Notes: generated from the sequence alone by a model not told the origin. Shown: positions 17,789-27,049, counted from the stretch's first letter. The stretch is DNA of 64,000 nucleotides from an uncultured Candidatus Saccharibacteria bacterium (GCA_958399925.1 CATXOC010000002.1:170774-234773); one strand, 5' to 3'. Numbers and translations: made by a program.

Positions 17789-17817
17789 ATTATACGACAT
17801 AGTGGATTTTAATTCAA
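17789..17817 (-). promoter_or_regulatory. Promoter of the sigma-region-4-like regulator
   Basis: TTGAAT (17812-17817), 17-nt spacer, TATAAT (17789-17794). Three GACATAG copies at 17758-17764, 17782-17788 and 17796-17802 surround the -10, and could be operator sites. Confidence 0.6.
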
Positions 17818-17899
17818 GATTAATGTATTAACGTTTATGTTTAGCCAGCTACATGTTATTATTAACTATACTACAATATCTGTATAGCAATTAGTAAAG

Positions 17900-18862
17900 C
17901 TAACCGACAAATTGATATAGGCGAAAATATCCAGTAATCGCATCCAAGAAGCCCGCTGAATCGGCTTTACGATTACAGTAAATCCGTTTTGCATCAGATA
18001 GCGGCACGAGCTTAAACCGCTCGCCGTGGACGCGAAACGGCGACGTAGTAGGCAGCTCATCACTAACTACCAAACTATAGATTTCGCCATCCTCTGCCTC
18101 AAAGCTATGTGAAGATGTACGCTCGTCAACTACATCGTGGCGTAGCCAGCGAATCTCACCAAAATTTGCATTCTCCCAATTAGGCAGTACTGAATGTTCA
18201 TAAAATTGTTCTAAAAACAGCTTGCCCGGACGGGCAGTGATAGTCGCACTATCATTATCTACACTAAAATAGTTACCTTGATCACTAGACGAATCTGCAG
18301 TTTGTTCGATATCAATAGCAGTGATACGGACCGCTAACTTGGTCGGTTGTACATACTGTGGCATAGACGCAATTAAATGATCATACGCCACTTGCGCATC
18401 ACTAGACATAAGGCCGATATATTTATCGTAAAATGGCGCCAAACGTTCGATAACATGCAAGGCAATGTACATATCATCATCAGCTAACTGCCCGCTATTT
18501 ATAATCTGGTCAATTAGAATAATCGCGCGCTCTATACGGATTAGGCGGCCCTTAGTTATTGGCCCATGCATAACAGCTAGCTGACAATTAATTATAAACG
18601 GAGTGATATCTTCAGGTGAATCACCATGATCACCTTGCTCGCTTAAATGCAAAATCGGCTGAGCAACAGCAGCTGTTAGTTGCGACAAAACGCCAGATGA
18701 GCCATCCTGGTGCAGTTCAAACAGAGCCTCCGCATTGTTACTATGCGCGTCACGTTCAACCATACCTTTTATTACAATGCTCAAAGCATCCGAAAAAATC
18801 TCTAGCTCGGGGTATGTTGGATAATTCATTTTCTCTTCGTCGGGTCGCATTGACTGATCCAT
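17900..18862 (-). CDS. Protein of unknown function
   Basis: A 320-residue soluble, acidic protein with no signal peptide, membrane helix or family I recognise. The N-terminal half looks helical and the C-terminal half strand-rich (for example RWLRHDVVDER, SPFRVHGERFKLVPL). ATG at 18862 is preferred over the TTG at 18889 because a TGA-TATAAT extended -10 ends 7 nt before it and the longer start would overlap the rsmD terminator. Confidence 0.7.
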   Translation of the reverse strand: MDQSMRPDEEKMNYPTYPELEIFSDALSIVIKGMVERDAHSNNAEALFELHQDGSSGVLSQLTAAVAQPILHLSEQGDHGDSPEDITPFIINCQLAVMHGPITKGRLIRIERAIILIDQIINSGQLADDDMYIALHVIERLAPFYDKYIGLMSSDAQVAYDHLIASMPQYVQPTKLAVRITAIDIEQTADSSSDQGNYFSVDNDSATITARPGKLFLEQFYEHSVLPNWENANFGEIRWLRHDVVDERTSSHSFEAEDGEIYSLVVSDELPTTSPFRVHGERFKLVPLSDAKRIYCNRKADSAGFLDAITGYFRLYQFVG

Positions 18863-18869
18863 ATCTGCA

Positions 18870-18875
18870 ATTATA
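18870..18875 (-). promoter_or_regulatory. Extended -10 box of the gene starting at 18862
   Basis: TATAAT preceded by TGA, 7 nt from the ATG; predicted leaderless transcript. Confidence 0.6.
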
Positions 18876-18889
18876 TCACCTAAAACCAA

Positions 18890-18908
18890 AGACCCCGTGA
18901 CGGGGTCT
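18890..18908 (-). terminator. Intrinsic terminator of the rsmD transcript
   Basis: A 7-bp GC-rich stem AGACCCC/GGGGTCT with loop GTGAC, followed on the minus strand by TTTGGTTTTAG. It lies directly after the rsmD stop and before the next promoter. Confidence 0.75.
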
Positions 18909-18913
18909 GAAAT

Positions 18914-19471
18914 TCATAAAACTTTACGCAAGACAGCCAGTGAAGCTTCTCCGTAACAATGTTTGTCCACCACAACAACTCCTTGATTTGGGTACCTCAC
19001 AGACAGTCTTGCTTGATTAGATAATATCATAAGCCCATTAATTTTTAAATACCCCAGCAAGCGAAAAACTGTGGAAAACTGCGGATTTTGATATGGCGGA
19101 TCACAAAATATGATGTCAAACTGCTCATTGGGCGGGGTTGTTTCAATCCAGTTGCTAACACTAGTACGAATTAGCTTAGCCTTGTCACCAACACCCAAAG
19201 TCTCGATATTGCTAGCAATGAGCTTCTGGGCTGTTTTATCGCGCTCGATAAACGTAGCGCTAGCCGCACCACGACTAAGCGCTTCTAGCCCCACTGCACC
19301 CGTACCGGCAAAGGCATCCAGAACATTGGCACCGCCTAAAACTCCCATTGAAGTCAGCTTGTTAAACATACCGCTACGTACCCGATCGCCCATAGGGTGA
19401 GTGGATTTATTCACACTAGCGTCAATAAAGCGTCCGCCATATATACCAGATATAATACGCAGTCTAGCCAT
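18914..19471 (-). CDS. rsmD: 16S rRNA (guanine-N2)-methyltransferase, RsmD family
   Basis: The 185-residue enzyme methylates G966 of 16S rRNA in the family. Visible motifs are the N-terminal RIISGIYGGRFI, GDRVRSGMFN, the SAM-binding VLDAFAGTGAVGLEALSRGA and the catalytic FCDPPYQNP. ATG at 19471 is chosen because TGAGGA lies just upstream, inside the end of the preceding gene; the start is 2 bp past that gene's stop. Confidence 0.93.
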   Translation of the reverse strand: MARLRIISGIYGGRFIDASVNKSTHPMGDRVRSGMFNKLTSMGVLGGANVLDAFAGTGAVGLEALSRGAASATFIERDKTAQKLIASNIETLGVGDKAKLIRTSVSNWIETTPPNEQFDIIFCDPPYQNPQFSTVFRLLGYLKINGLMILSNQARLSVRYPNQGVVVVDKHCYGEASLAVLRKVL

Positions 19472-19472
19472 T

Positions 19473-20276
19473 CTAGTCCTCATTAACACCATACACTGCT
19501 TTTGCTGCGCAATAATACCACGCCAGTAGCACAGTGTGGATAATAATAGGCATTAGGAAGTTCTTAGTCTCGCGTGCAAGATGTTCGTTCCAGCCGTGCT
19601 CTAGAAAATAACTATACATGCGACGCTCATACACACGATTTACAATGTCTCGGTACATATTAGCTATTCCACCCCGCTCCATAACTTGCTTGCGGTCAGC
19701 AGTCGTTAGACGCACCTCGCTAAACAACTGCGGCGCCGACACGAAGGCAACACCTAGCTCGTATAAACCGTGTGAAGTCATTAGACCGTTAGGCTTCCAA
19801 TATTCCCAATTATTCATAAATTTATCACGAATAGTATCGCCCGGCATAATAAACTTTTTCCAGATATTATCCTGCCCACCAGCATCACCACGAATTTCAG
19901 CTAAGCGCTCTTCGTAAGGATAATGGTGCGCCGGCGTTAAACCATCGGTAATAGCATGAGCCAACCAAGCTGCCTCAAAGCTAGCCCGTTCGCGGTTGCC
20001 ATCATGTAGAGCCTTAATTAGGTTGGCCTCGTTACCGCGGATTAGTTCAATTAGATGATTGTCATTAGGACAATCTGGTCGAATGAAATGGCGTGGCTCG
20101 TCATGAGCGGGAGACTTGCGCTTAATGCCGTCCGGCCCATTCAAACCTTCGAACCGCAAAATCTCGCCCGAACGCGGAAACCATGCGCCATCCTTTAGAT
20201 ATTGCTGCAATTTGCGTCTTGCTACACGATCGATTTTTTGGTGTGTACCGATAATTCGGCCACTACCGTGTGTCAT
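19473..20276 (-). CDS. Conserved-looking protein with zinc phospholipase C/S1-P1-nuclease-like His/Asp pattern
   Basis: A 267-residue protein without clear family assignment. The segments HDEPRHFI and AWLAHAITDGLTPAHH place His and Asp residues in the helical spacing seen in the zinc phospholipase C/S1-P1 nuclease fold, where such residues bind three zinc ions. That link is inference from pattern only. No signal peptide is visible; a hydrophobic helix lies near the C-terminus (about 240-262). ATG at 20276 follows TATAGT and TGGAAC. It sits between recG and rsmD. Confidence 0.6.
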   Translation of the reverse strand: MTHGSGRIIGTHQKIDRVARRKLQQYLKDGAWFPRSGEILRFEGLNGPDGIKRKSPAHDEPRHFIRPDCPNDNHLIELIRGNEANLIKALHDGNRERASFEAAWLAHAITDGLTPAHHYPYEERLAEIRGDAGGQDNIWKKFIMPGDTIRDKFMNNWEYWKPNGLMTSHGLYELGVAFVSAPQLFSEVRLTTADRKQVMERGGIANMYRDIVNRVYERRMYSYFLEHGWNEHLARETKNFLMPIIIHTVLLAWYYCAAKAVYGVNED

Positions 20277-20295
20277 AATTGTTCCACTATACATA

Positions 20296-22344
20296 CTAAT
20301 TTAAAGTTGTAATCTTTTGATACTTATTGATTATATGGTTTAGCTGGCTGTATTTTACCAGATAATTCGGATCAAGGGAAATCTGTCGCGCTGTGCGGTC
20401 GGCTTCGAGAGCAGCCAAGTGAATCATCGGTGTGTCGGCCAGATTAGCAATCTGCAAGTTTAAATCACCGTGCTGCATGGTACCATATATTTCGCCTGCG
20501 CCGCGTGTCTCTAGGTCAACCTGCGCCAGATGAAAACCATCAGTACTACGTTCGACCTCACGCAGACGCTTGCTAGGCTGTTTTGTATCACTCTGCACCA
20601 AGAAGCAGTATGACTGAAATTCGCCACGTCCAACACGCCCGCGTAGCTGGTGTAGCTGAGCCAGCCCGAACTGATCGGCATTCTCTATTACCATGACCGT
20701 AGAATTCGGCACATCCACACCGACTTCAATAACCGTAGTAGAAACTAGAATATCTAAATCATGAGCCTCGAACTGACGCATGACCTTTTCTTTACTCTCT
20801 GCTGACATCTTGCCATGCAGAATACCTACCTTTGCATCGGGGTAAGACTTAACGACATCTTTATATAGCTCCTCGGCGCTGACCTGTTCCGACTTGGCTG
20901 ACCCGGCAATCAACCGCGTAACATAATAGACCTGCCTGCCAGAAGCTAGCTCCTCTTTGATTTTTGCCACCATTTGTTTGCGCTCATTCGGTAGGATAAT
21001 TTTAGTTACGATGACTTGACGACCCTTGGGTAATTGATCGAGCGTAGACACATCTAGATCACCAAAAACAGTTAGCTGCAACGAGCGCGGAATCGGTGTA
21101 GCAGTCATAGCTAGCAGATGAGGCAAGTGGCGCTCGTCAGTCTTCGCAAGTAAGTCTTGGCGCTGTTTAACACCAAAGCGGTGCTGCTCGTCAATCACGA
21201 CAAAACCGAGCCTATGAAACTTAACGGTCGGTTGAAACAGTGCGTGAGTACCGATGATAATATCGACAGTGTCGTTACTAATTTGTTGCAACAATGTTTC
21301 GCGCGCCTTGCCCTTAACCGACCCAGTTAGCAGAGCAATCTTTAAGCCAAACGGCGCAAGTAGTTTGTCGAAAGTTTCAGCGTGCTGCTTGGCTAGAACC
21401 TCAGTCGGCACCATCACGGCAGTTTGATAACCGTCAACATAGGCTTGATAGGCCGCCGCAGCAGCGACTACTGTTTTCCCAGAGCCAACATCGCCCTGTA
21501 GCAGACGATTCATTGGCGTCGGCTTTTCAAAATCCTGCAGAATCTCCCAAATAGACCGTCGTTGAACATCTGTTAGTTTGAACGGTAGCCGACTAACAAA
21601 TTCTTTTATTCTCGCCTGGTTAAACGGCATTTGGTAGCCAGCTAATTTTTGATTATCATTGCGATTAAGTCTAGCTGCTAGAATTAGCGAAAATAGTTCT
21701 TCAAAACTGAGCCGACGCTTAGCCTGTTCTAGTTGAGCACGAGACTCTGGGAAGTGCATAGCTAGCATAGCATCAGCACGACTAATAAATTTGTTACGCC
21801 TTACAATATCATCAGGCAGAGTCTCAGGTAGCATAGTAATTAGTGGCCGCACGCCCGCCATCACCTTCTTAGTTAGCGATGGCTTAAGGCCATTTCTAAC
21901 TGGATACACTGGAATAATTTTGTCGCTAGCAGTCGGCAAATTATTAGCGGCCTCGCAAGAAGGACTAGTTAATTGATAACGCCCTCGCTTCAGACCAAAA
22001 TCACCTGTAAAATAAAAATTTCCACCTTTCTGCAGCTGGCTCTGACGGTAACCCTGATTAAACCACACAGCCTGAACTTTGTCGCCAGCGTCATCGACTA
22101 AAACAGCATTAGTAACCTGCATATTACGGCGAATATAGTTTGTCTTAACCGACTCGACATGCGCACGAATAGTCACCTTACCCGGCACCATATCAGCAAT
22201 GCGCTCAGCCGAAGAATAGTCATCATAGGCGCGCGGCAAAAAGTCAATCAAATCGCGTACAGTCTCTATGCCAGCAGCATGGAACCGTTCAGCAGTCTTT
22301 GGCCCAACACCCTTTACACTTTCGATGGAAGTCCCTAGGTTCAC
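20296..22344 (-). CDS. recG: ATP-dependent DNA helicase RecG
   Basis: This 682-residue branch-migration helicase processes stalled forks and recombination junctions. The N-terminal wedge/OB domain begins with SIESVKGVGPKTAERFH. Helicase motif I is GDVGSGKTVVAA, motif II DEQHRFGVKQR, motif III MTATPIPRSL, and motif VI QLRGRVGRGE. The length is normal. The start is GTG, overlapping the stop of the upstream membrane protein by 4 bp (GTGA), so the two are coupled. Confidence 0.96.
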   Translation of the reverse strand: MNLGTSIESVKGVGPKTAERFHAAGIETVRDLIDFLPRAYDDYSSAERIADMVPGKVTIRAHVESVKTNYIRRNMQVTNAVLVDDAGDKVQAVWFNQGYRQSQLQKGGNFYFTGDFGLKRGRYQLTSPSCEAANNLPTASDKIIPVYPVRNGLKPSLTKKVMAGVRPLITMLPETLPDDIVRRNKFISRADAMLAMHFPESRAQLEQAKRRLSFEELFSLILAARLNRNDNQKLAGYQMPFNQARIKEFVSRLPFKLTDVQRRSIWEILQDFEKPTPMNRLLQGDVGSGKTVVAAAAAYQAYVDGYQTAVMVPTEVLAKQHAETFDKLLAPFGLKIALLTGSVKGKARETLLQQISNDTVDIIIGTHALFQPTVKFHRLGFVVIDEQHRFGVKQRQDLLAKTDERHLPHLLAMTATPIPRSLQLTVFGDLDVSTLDQLPKGRQVIVTKIILPNERKQMVAKIKEELASGRQVYYVTRLIAGSAKSEQVSAEELYKDVVKSYPDAKVGILHGKMSAESKEKVMRQFEAHDLDILVSTTVIEVGVDVPNSTVMVIENADQFGLAQLHQLRGRVGRGEFQSYCFLVQSDTKQPSKRLREVERSTDGFHLAQVDLETRGAGEIYGTMQHGDLNLQIANLADTPMIHLAALEADRTARQISLDPNYLVKYSQLNHIINKYQKITTLN

Positions 22345-22895
22345 GACTTATCCTTTGCTGGTGTGTTAGGCCGAATAACATGCGCCAGGCTATAAAACAC
22401 TAAATTAAAGATAAAGCCAGCTAAAGCAGCCAACAGATATGGCAACACTATCCGCGGCGTCATTAATGACCATATCAGGAGTATAGCTACAGTCCAAGCT
22501 ATCACAGTAGACAACAATTTGCTCTGTATATTTGACCACCCAAAATTAAACTGCACCCAAGAAATAATTCGACGCACAAATTTGTCTGCAGTTGTCACCA
22601 CACCATAGATTAGCACAACCGGCAGCGCCCAAATAGCAACCTTGGCAATAGGCTGAGCAACACTATATATCCAGCTAAATACTAGACTAGTCTTAGTCGG
22701 TGCTTCGTATGGTATACGATAACTAGATTGATTCTGGCCACTGATTATATTGCGGTTCAGATTATCCCATTGACCAGTTGCGAGTAGCGTCAGCATAAAG
22801 GCAATACAGATGAGCGCCGCAAATAGCATGATGTTCCCCGTACCGTCAATTAGGCGATAGGTGAACCGCTCGAATTTGCTACTTGACGAAGACAA
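22341..22895 (-). CDS. Multi-pass membrane protein of unknown function
   Basis: A 184-residue hydrophobic protein with about four membrane helices (about 18-42, 65-90, 118-142 and 147-172). No family recognised. The only start giving the full N-terminus is TTG at 22895, inside the end of tyrS; the first internal ATG would cut into the first helix. Its stop overlaps the recG start. The start is uncertain. Confidence 0.6.
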   Translation of the reverse strand: MSSSSSKFERFTYRLIDGTGNIMLFAALICIAFMLTLLATGQWDNLNRNIISGQNQSSYRIPYEAPTKTSLVFSWIYSVAQPIAKVAIWALPVVLIYGVVTTADKFVRRIISWVQFNFGWSNIQSKLLSTVIAWTVAILLIWSLMTPRIVLPYLLAALAGFIFNLVFYSLAHVIRPNTPAKDKS

Positions 22896-24102
22896 ATTGA
22901 TTCTTGCCTTTCTTGATTAGGCAAACTTTGTTGATTACACCATCCTCGTGAGTCTTCTCACCATCGATTGAAATGGCATTTTGCTGAATCAGGCGACGAG
23001 CCTCACCGCGACTCTTTGCGATATTTGCTTGGATTAGAATGTCTGAGACTGTTTCGTCGGTTGATATTTTAACAGTTGGAATCTCGTTTTCCAGATAGGT
23101 CTTTTCAGTATCGGATAAATCAGCAACTTTAGCACCACTAAACAACACGTCAGTCACCTTCTGTGCAGACAGCATAGCCTCGCGACCGTGGACGATGGTT
23201 GTAACTTCCTCAGCAAGACGCTTTTGCGCTATGCGTGCACCAGGATTCTCAGCCTGCTGCTCTGCGATCGCCTCAATCTCGCTCTTATCTAGGAATGTAT
23301 AAATCTTTAGATAGTCAATCACACCAGCATCATCAACATTTAGCCAGAATTGATAGAACTGATATATCGAAGTATATTTCGGCTCAAGCCAGACCGCACC
23401 AGCCTCTGACTTGCCAAATTTCTTCCCAGTCGATTTATTAATGACCAATGGCATACCAAACACGTCAGCCCGAGCGCCCTCTAGTTGACGTATCAAGCGC
23501 ATACCACTAGAGCAGTTGCCAAACTGATCTACAGCGCAAAGCTGAATAGTAGCACCGTACTCGCGATATAAATGTAGAAAATCATAGCCTTGAATTAGCG
23601 AATAGCTAAATTCGGCATAGTTAATGCCCTTACCGCCTTCACCAATACGTTGTTTAACAAAGTCGCGGTCTAATAGCTGTGTCATACTGAACTGCCAACC
23701 GATGTTGCGCAAAAAATCAATGTAGTTTATATCCTTAAACCAGTCATAATTATTGACAATTTTGACATCGACACCTCGGAAAATTCGCTCAAACTGACTA
23801 CGAATGCCAGCAACATTATGTTCAATGGTAGCTAACTCCATTTTTGCGCGAGTTTCATCCTTACCGTCTGGGTCGCCACCAGCCATACCAGTCGCACCGC
23901 CAGCTAAGATAATTCCCTTGTGCCCCGCCTTGATAAACCGCAAGCATAGAATCATAGCCGCTAAATTACCGATGGTCATGCTATCGCGACTAGGGTCGGC
24001 GCCAAAGTAAAAAGTTTTGCCTGGTGTGTCCAGTTCAGTCAAATCCTCAATCGTGGTTTGTCCGACTAATCCACGCCACTTCAATTCTTCACTTAATTTC
24101 AT
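22879..24102 (-). CDS. tyrS: Tyrosine-tRNA ligase
   Basis: A 407-residue class I synthetase charging tRNA-Tyr. The N-terminal catalytic core has FGADPSRDSMTIGNLAAM in place of the usual HIGH-type motif, YDWFKDINYIDFLR, the tyrosine-binding YSLIQGYDFLHL, and KFGKS as the second signature. A C-terminal S4 RNA-binding domain (about 340-407) ends the protein. HIGH appears as TIGN, a substitution of both His positions. An extended -10 TGC-TAAAAT (24109-24114) is 6 nt before the ATG, so a leaderless mRNA is predicted. Confidence 0.95.
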   Translation of the reverse strand: MKLSEELKWRGLVGQTTIEDLTELDTPGKTFYFGADPSRDSMTIGNLAAMILCLRFIKAGHKGIILAGGATGMAGGDPDGKDETRAKMELATIEHNVAGIRSQFERIFRGVDVKIVNNYDWFKDINYIDFLRNIGWQFSMTQLLDRDFVKQRIGEGGKGINYAEFSYSLIQGYDFLHLYREYGATIQLCAVDQFGNCSSGMRLIRQLEGARADVFGMPLVINKSTGKKFGKSEAGAVWLEPKYTSIYQFYQFWLNVDDAGVIDYLKIYTFLDKSEIEAIAEQQAENPGARIAQKRLAEEVTTIVHGREAMLSAQKVTDVLFSGAKVADLSDTEKTYLENEIPTVKISTDETVSDILIQANIAKSRGEARRLIQQNAISIDGEKTHEDGVINKVCLIKKGKNQFVFVK

Positions 24103-24108
24103 AATATT

Positions 24109-24114
24109 ATTTTA
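24109..24114 (-). promoter_or_regulatory. Extended -10 box of tyrS
   Basis: TAAAAT preceded by TGC, 6 nt before the tyrS ATG. Confidence 0.6.
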
Positions 24115-24147
24115 GCACACCACTTCAGCACTACATACAAAGGAAAG

Positions 24148-24176
24148 ACCCCGCACTAGGCAAACTAATGCGGGGT
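24148..24176 (-). terminator. Terminator of the small membrane protein gene
   Basis: An 8-bp GC-rich stem ACCCCGCA/TGCGGGGT with a 13-nt loop, followed by TCTTTCC on the minus strand, just past the stop at 24182. Confidence 0.7.
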
Positions 24177-24181
24177 TGGTA

Positions 24182-24466
24182 TCACCAATCCTGTTCAGTA
24201 GGACGAGTTGGTTGAAGGGTGCCCGATGGCGCATTATCGCTGAGGTTGCTGCCGTCATTAGCGCTATACCATTCGGCCGCACAAACGGCAAAGGAGCCAA
24301 CAAACAGTATAATTGCTGCCATCGTGTAAATGATCTTTTCGGCCAAAGGAACACCCTTTTTAGAATCGCTCAGATGAGCCTGTGCAGCAGCAACAGATCC
24401 ATCATTAAGACTGTCGTTGCTGATGTTCTCCTGGTCGAATGACACCTGATTATCATTGGATCGCAT
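24182..24466 (-). CDS. Small single-TM protein of unknown function
   Basis: A 94-residue protein with an acidic, Asn/Ser-rich N-terminal half, one membrane helix (about 45-67) and a short external tail rich in Ser/Pro/Thr. A GAGAGTGGG purine stretch before the ATG serves as Shine-Dalgarno. It has its own strong -35/-10 promoter and its own terminator, so it is a monocistronic unit, probably well expressed. Confidence 0.7.
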   Translation of the reverse strand: MRSNDNQVSFDQENISNDSLNDGSVAAAQAHLSDSKKGVPLAEKIIYTMAAIILFVGSFAVCAAEWYSANDGSNLSDNAPSGTLQPTRPTEQDW

Positions 24467-24539
24467 GACCCACTCTCTTTCTCTAGGATTGGATATAAAA
24501 CTACATAAATCATCGCAATAGAGATGATTTACGATGATA

Positions 24540-24568
24540 ATCGTACCATATTACACCATTAATGTCAA
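24540..24568 (-). promoter_or_regulatory. Strong promoter of the gene at 24182-24466
   Basis: TTGACA (24563-24568), 17-nt spacer, TACGAT (24540-24545). The -35 is followed by TTAATG, as in the sister promoters at 27548 and 28072. The leader is about 65 nt. Confidence 0.6.
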
Positions 24569-24583
24569 TAACGGTTATTCTTA

Positions 24584-26977
24584 TTAGTTCTTATCAGCTG
24601 CGACCTTCTTGGCTGTAGTCTTTTTTGTGGCGGTTTTCTTAGCCGAAGACTTCTTTGAAGTGGATTTTGTAGCAGTCTTACGACCGCGGGTCGTTCGAGC
24701 ACGGGCAGGAGCTTTATCTAGTAACTCCTTAGCCAGTTCTTCCGTAATATCTTTCGGGTCGGTATCTTTTGGTATCTTGACATTCTTGCTGCCATCGGTA
24801 ATGTAAGGACCATAGCGCCCTTTTAATACCTCGATACCACTGGTTTCAAATTTCTTAATATGACGTTCTGCCTCAGCCTTTTGCTTTTCCGCCCACATCT
24901 CACGCGCTTGCTCAAGTGTAATCTCAAACGGCGAAAGTGGCTTAATGCTTACAAACTTACCATCAACCTTGATATACGGGCCAAAACGACCGATATTAGC
25001 CAAAATTTCCTCGCCATCTGCTGTACGGCCAACAACGCGCGGCAGGCTGAACATCCGAAGTGCTTGCTCGATTGTCACATTTTTAACAGTAGCGCCAGCA
25101 GGCATGTTGGCGAACGTGACCTCTTTGGCGCCCGGACCGTCCTCACGCAGTAGCATTGGGCCAAAGCGCCCTAATCTAGCATAGATATTTCGCCCTTGGG
25201 CATCTTGTCCAACCAACCGCTGGCCAGCCACCTTGCTACGATCAATTGTGTCGCTGTCGAGGATCTTGTCATGAAACGGGGTATAGAACTTGCGCAGCAT
25301 GTCGACTTTATCCATCTTCTCTTCAGCGATATCGTCCAGCTCTTTCTCGACCCCCGCAGTAAATTTATAATCTACGATATCATTAAAATGGTCGTTCAGA
25401 AAATCCGCCACCACTTCACCACTAGTGGTTGGAACTAACTTTCCTTTATCGGCGCCAGTCTTCTCTTTGACTACACGGCGCGTCGCCTGATTGTCAGCTA
25501 GCACAAACTCAATAACATCGCGTTCCTTGCCTTCAGATTGCCCCTTCTCTACATAGCCACGATCCTGAATGGTACTAATAATAGTTGCATAAGTCGACGG
25601 TCGGCCAATCTCAAGCTCTTCGAGCTTTTTCACCAATGAGCCTTCAGTGTAACGTGCTGGTGGCCGAGCAAAAGTCTGTCTAGCAACGACTTCTACAGCA
25701 GATAAACTGTCACCAATCTGCAAATCAGGCAACAACTCGTCCTTGCTAGCACCATAGACTTTCAAAAATCCATCAAAAGCAACAACCTCGCCCTTGGCAA
25801 TAAATTTCTGTTCGTGATTACTAATATCTATAGTCGCAGTGGTGCGATTAATTTTAGCATCTGCCATTTGAGTGGCTAGTGTACGGTTGCGAATTAGGTT
25901 ATACAGCTTCTGCGCACGTGCATCACCCGGTACGTGCTCGCGACGAATATCGGTAGGACGAATAGCCTCGTGAGCTTCCTGCGCACCAGCAGTCTTGGTT
26001 TTGAAATTGCGCACCTCATGGTATTCACTGCCGTAATTAGATTCAATATATTCGCCTATTGTAGCTATCGCCTGACCAGATAAATTGACACTATCGGTAC
26101 GCATATAGGTAATCAAACCACTCTGATACAGAACCTGGGCAATGCTCATAGTACTGCGGCTACTATATCCTAATTTAGCATTAGCATCCTGCTGCAAGGT
26201 TGACGTAGTGAACGGTGGTAGCGGTTTGCGTGTGCCGGTAGTTTGTTTAACGTCAGAAACCGTATAAGATTGATCTTTTAAGCCCTCGATAAACTGCTGA
26301 GCAGCAGCCTCATCAGGCAGCTCTTTATTAAGAGCAGCCTTAACGTCGTGATCATCTTTATTAAACACACCTGTAACTTTGAAGGTAAAATTGCCCTTAA
26401 AATTTTCAATCTCGCGTTCACGCTCAACAACCAACTTTACAGCAGGTGACTGCACGCGACCAGCCGACTTGCCGCCCGGTACTTTCTTCCATACTACGGG
26501 ACTAAGTTCAAAGCCAACCAAACGGTCTAGAATTTGACGTGCTTGCTGGGCATGGACTAAGTCCATATCAACAGTGCGCGGATTCTTGATAGCGTTCTCG
26601 ATAGCGGGTTTAGTAATTTCATGAAAGACAATGCGGCGTGTGTTTTTAGGCAGATGCAAAGTCTCGACTAGGTGCCACGCAATTGCTTCACCTTCGCGAT
26701 CTTCATCGGTTGCGAGCCAGACAGTATCAGCAGCTTTGACAGCTTTTCTTAATTCCGCTACCGTTTTCTTCTTCTCAGGGTCAACCTCATAAATAGTCTC
26801 GAAGTTGTGCGCCGTATCAATGGGTTTTTGCCCATCCTTAGTAGCATGCTTAATTATGCTGCGAATGTGGCCAACACTAGCCATTACCGTATAATCCTTG
26901 CCAAGGTAGCCTTCAATAGTATGTGCCTTCGCTGGCGACTCGACAATCACTAGATTTTTTATTGATTTTTCGCTCAT
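24584..26977 (-). CDS. topA: DNA topoisomerase I (type IA)
   Basis: This 797-residue type IA topoisomerase relaxes negative supercoils. The TOPRIM domain starts LVIVESPAKAHTIEGYLG and has ATDEDREGEAIAWH; the active-site Tyr lies in SGLITYMRTDS. Instead of zinc-ribbon modules the C-terminus has short TopA-C repeats (GRFGPM, GRFGPYI, GRYGPYI) and then a Lys/Ala/Thr-rich tail of about 45 residues. ATG at 26977 is preferred over the upstream start at 27025 because TGT-TATACT lies 8 nt before it and the longer form would cross the terminator at 27003-27023. Confidence 0.96.
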   Translation of the reverse strand: MSEKSIKNLVIVESPAKAHTIEGYLGKDYTVMASVGHIRSIIKHATKDGQKPIDTAHNFETIYEVDPEKKKTVAELRKAVKAADTVWLATDEDREGEAIAWHLVETLHLPKNTRRIVFHEITKPAIENAIKNPRTVDMDLVHAQQARQILDRLVGFELSPVVWKKVPGGKSAGRVQSPAVKLVVEREREIENFKGNFTFKVTGVFNKDDHDVKAALNKELPDEAAAQQFIEGLKDQSYTVSDVKQTTGTRKPLPPFTTSTLQQDANAKLGYSSRSTMSIAQVLYQSGLITYMRTDSVNLSGQAIATIGEYIESNYGSEYHEVRNFKTKTAGAQEAHEAIRPTDIRREHVPGDARAQKLYNLIRNRTLATQMADAKINRTTATIDISNHEQKFIAKGEVVAFDGFLKVYGASKDELLPDLQIGDSLSAVEVVARQTFARPPARYTEGSLVKKLEELEIGRPSTYATIISTIQDRGYVEKGQSEGKERDVIEFVLADNQATRRVVKEKTGADKGKLVPTTSGEVVADFLNDHFNDIVDYKFTAGVEKELDDIAEEKMDKVDMLRKFYTPFHDKILDSDTIDRSKVAGQRLVGQDAQGRNIYARLGRFGPMLLREDGPGAKEVTFANMPAGATVKNVTIEQALRMFSLPRVVGRTADGEEILANIGRFGPYIKVDGKFVSIKPLSPFEITLEQAREMWAEKQKAEAERHIKKFETSGIEVLKGRYGPYITDGSKNVKIPKDTDPKDITEELAKELLDKAPARARTTRGRKTATKSTSKKSSAKKTATKKTTAKKVAADKN

Positions 26978-26985
26978 TGCTACAT

Positions 26986-26991
26986 AGTATA
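26986..26991 (-). promoter_or_regulatory. Extended -10 box of topA
   Basis: TATACT preceded by TGT, 8 nt before the topA ATG, immediately downstream of the preceding terminator. Confidence 0.6.
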
Positions 26992-27002
26992 ACATATTAA
27001 AA

Positions 27003-27023
27003 GCCCCGGCGAGATGCCGGGGC
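27003..27023 (-). terminator. Terminator of the gene at 27050-27475
   Basis: An 8-bp perfect GC stem GCCCCGGC/GCCGGGGC with loop GAGAT, followed by TTTTAAT on the minus strand. Confidence 0.8.
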
Positions 27024-27049
27024 ATAGTGGAGTCAAGCGAGCTTAACTG

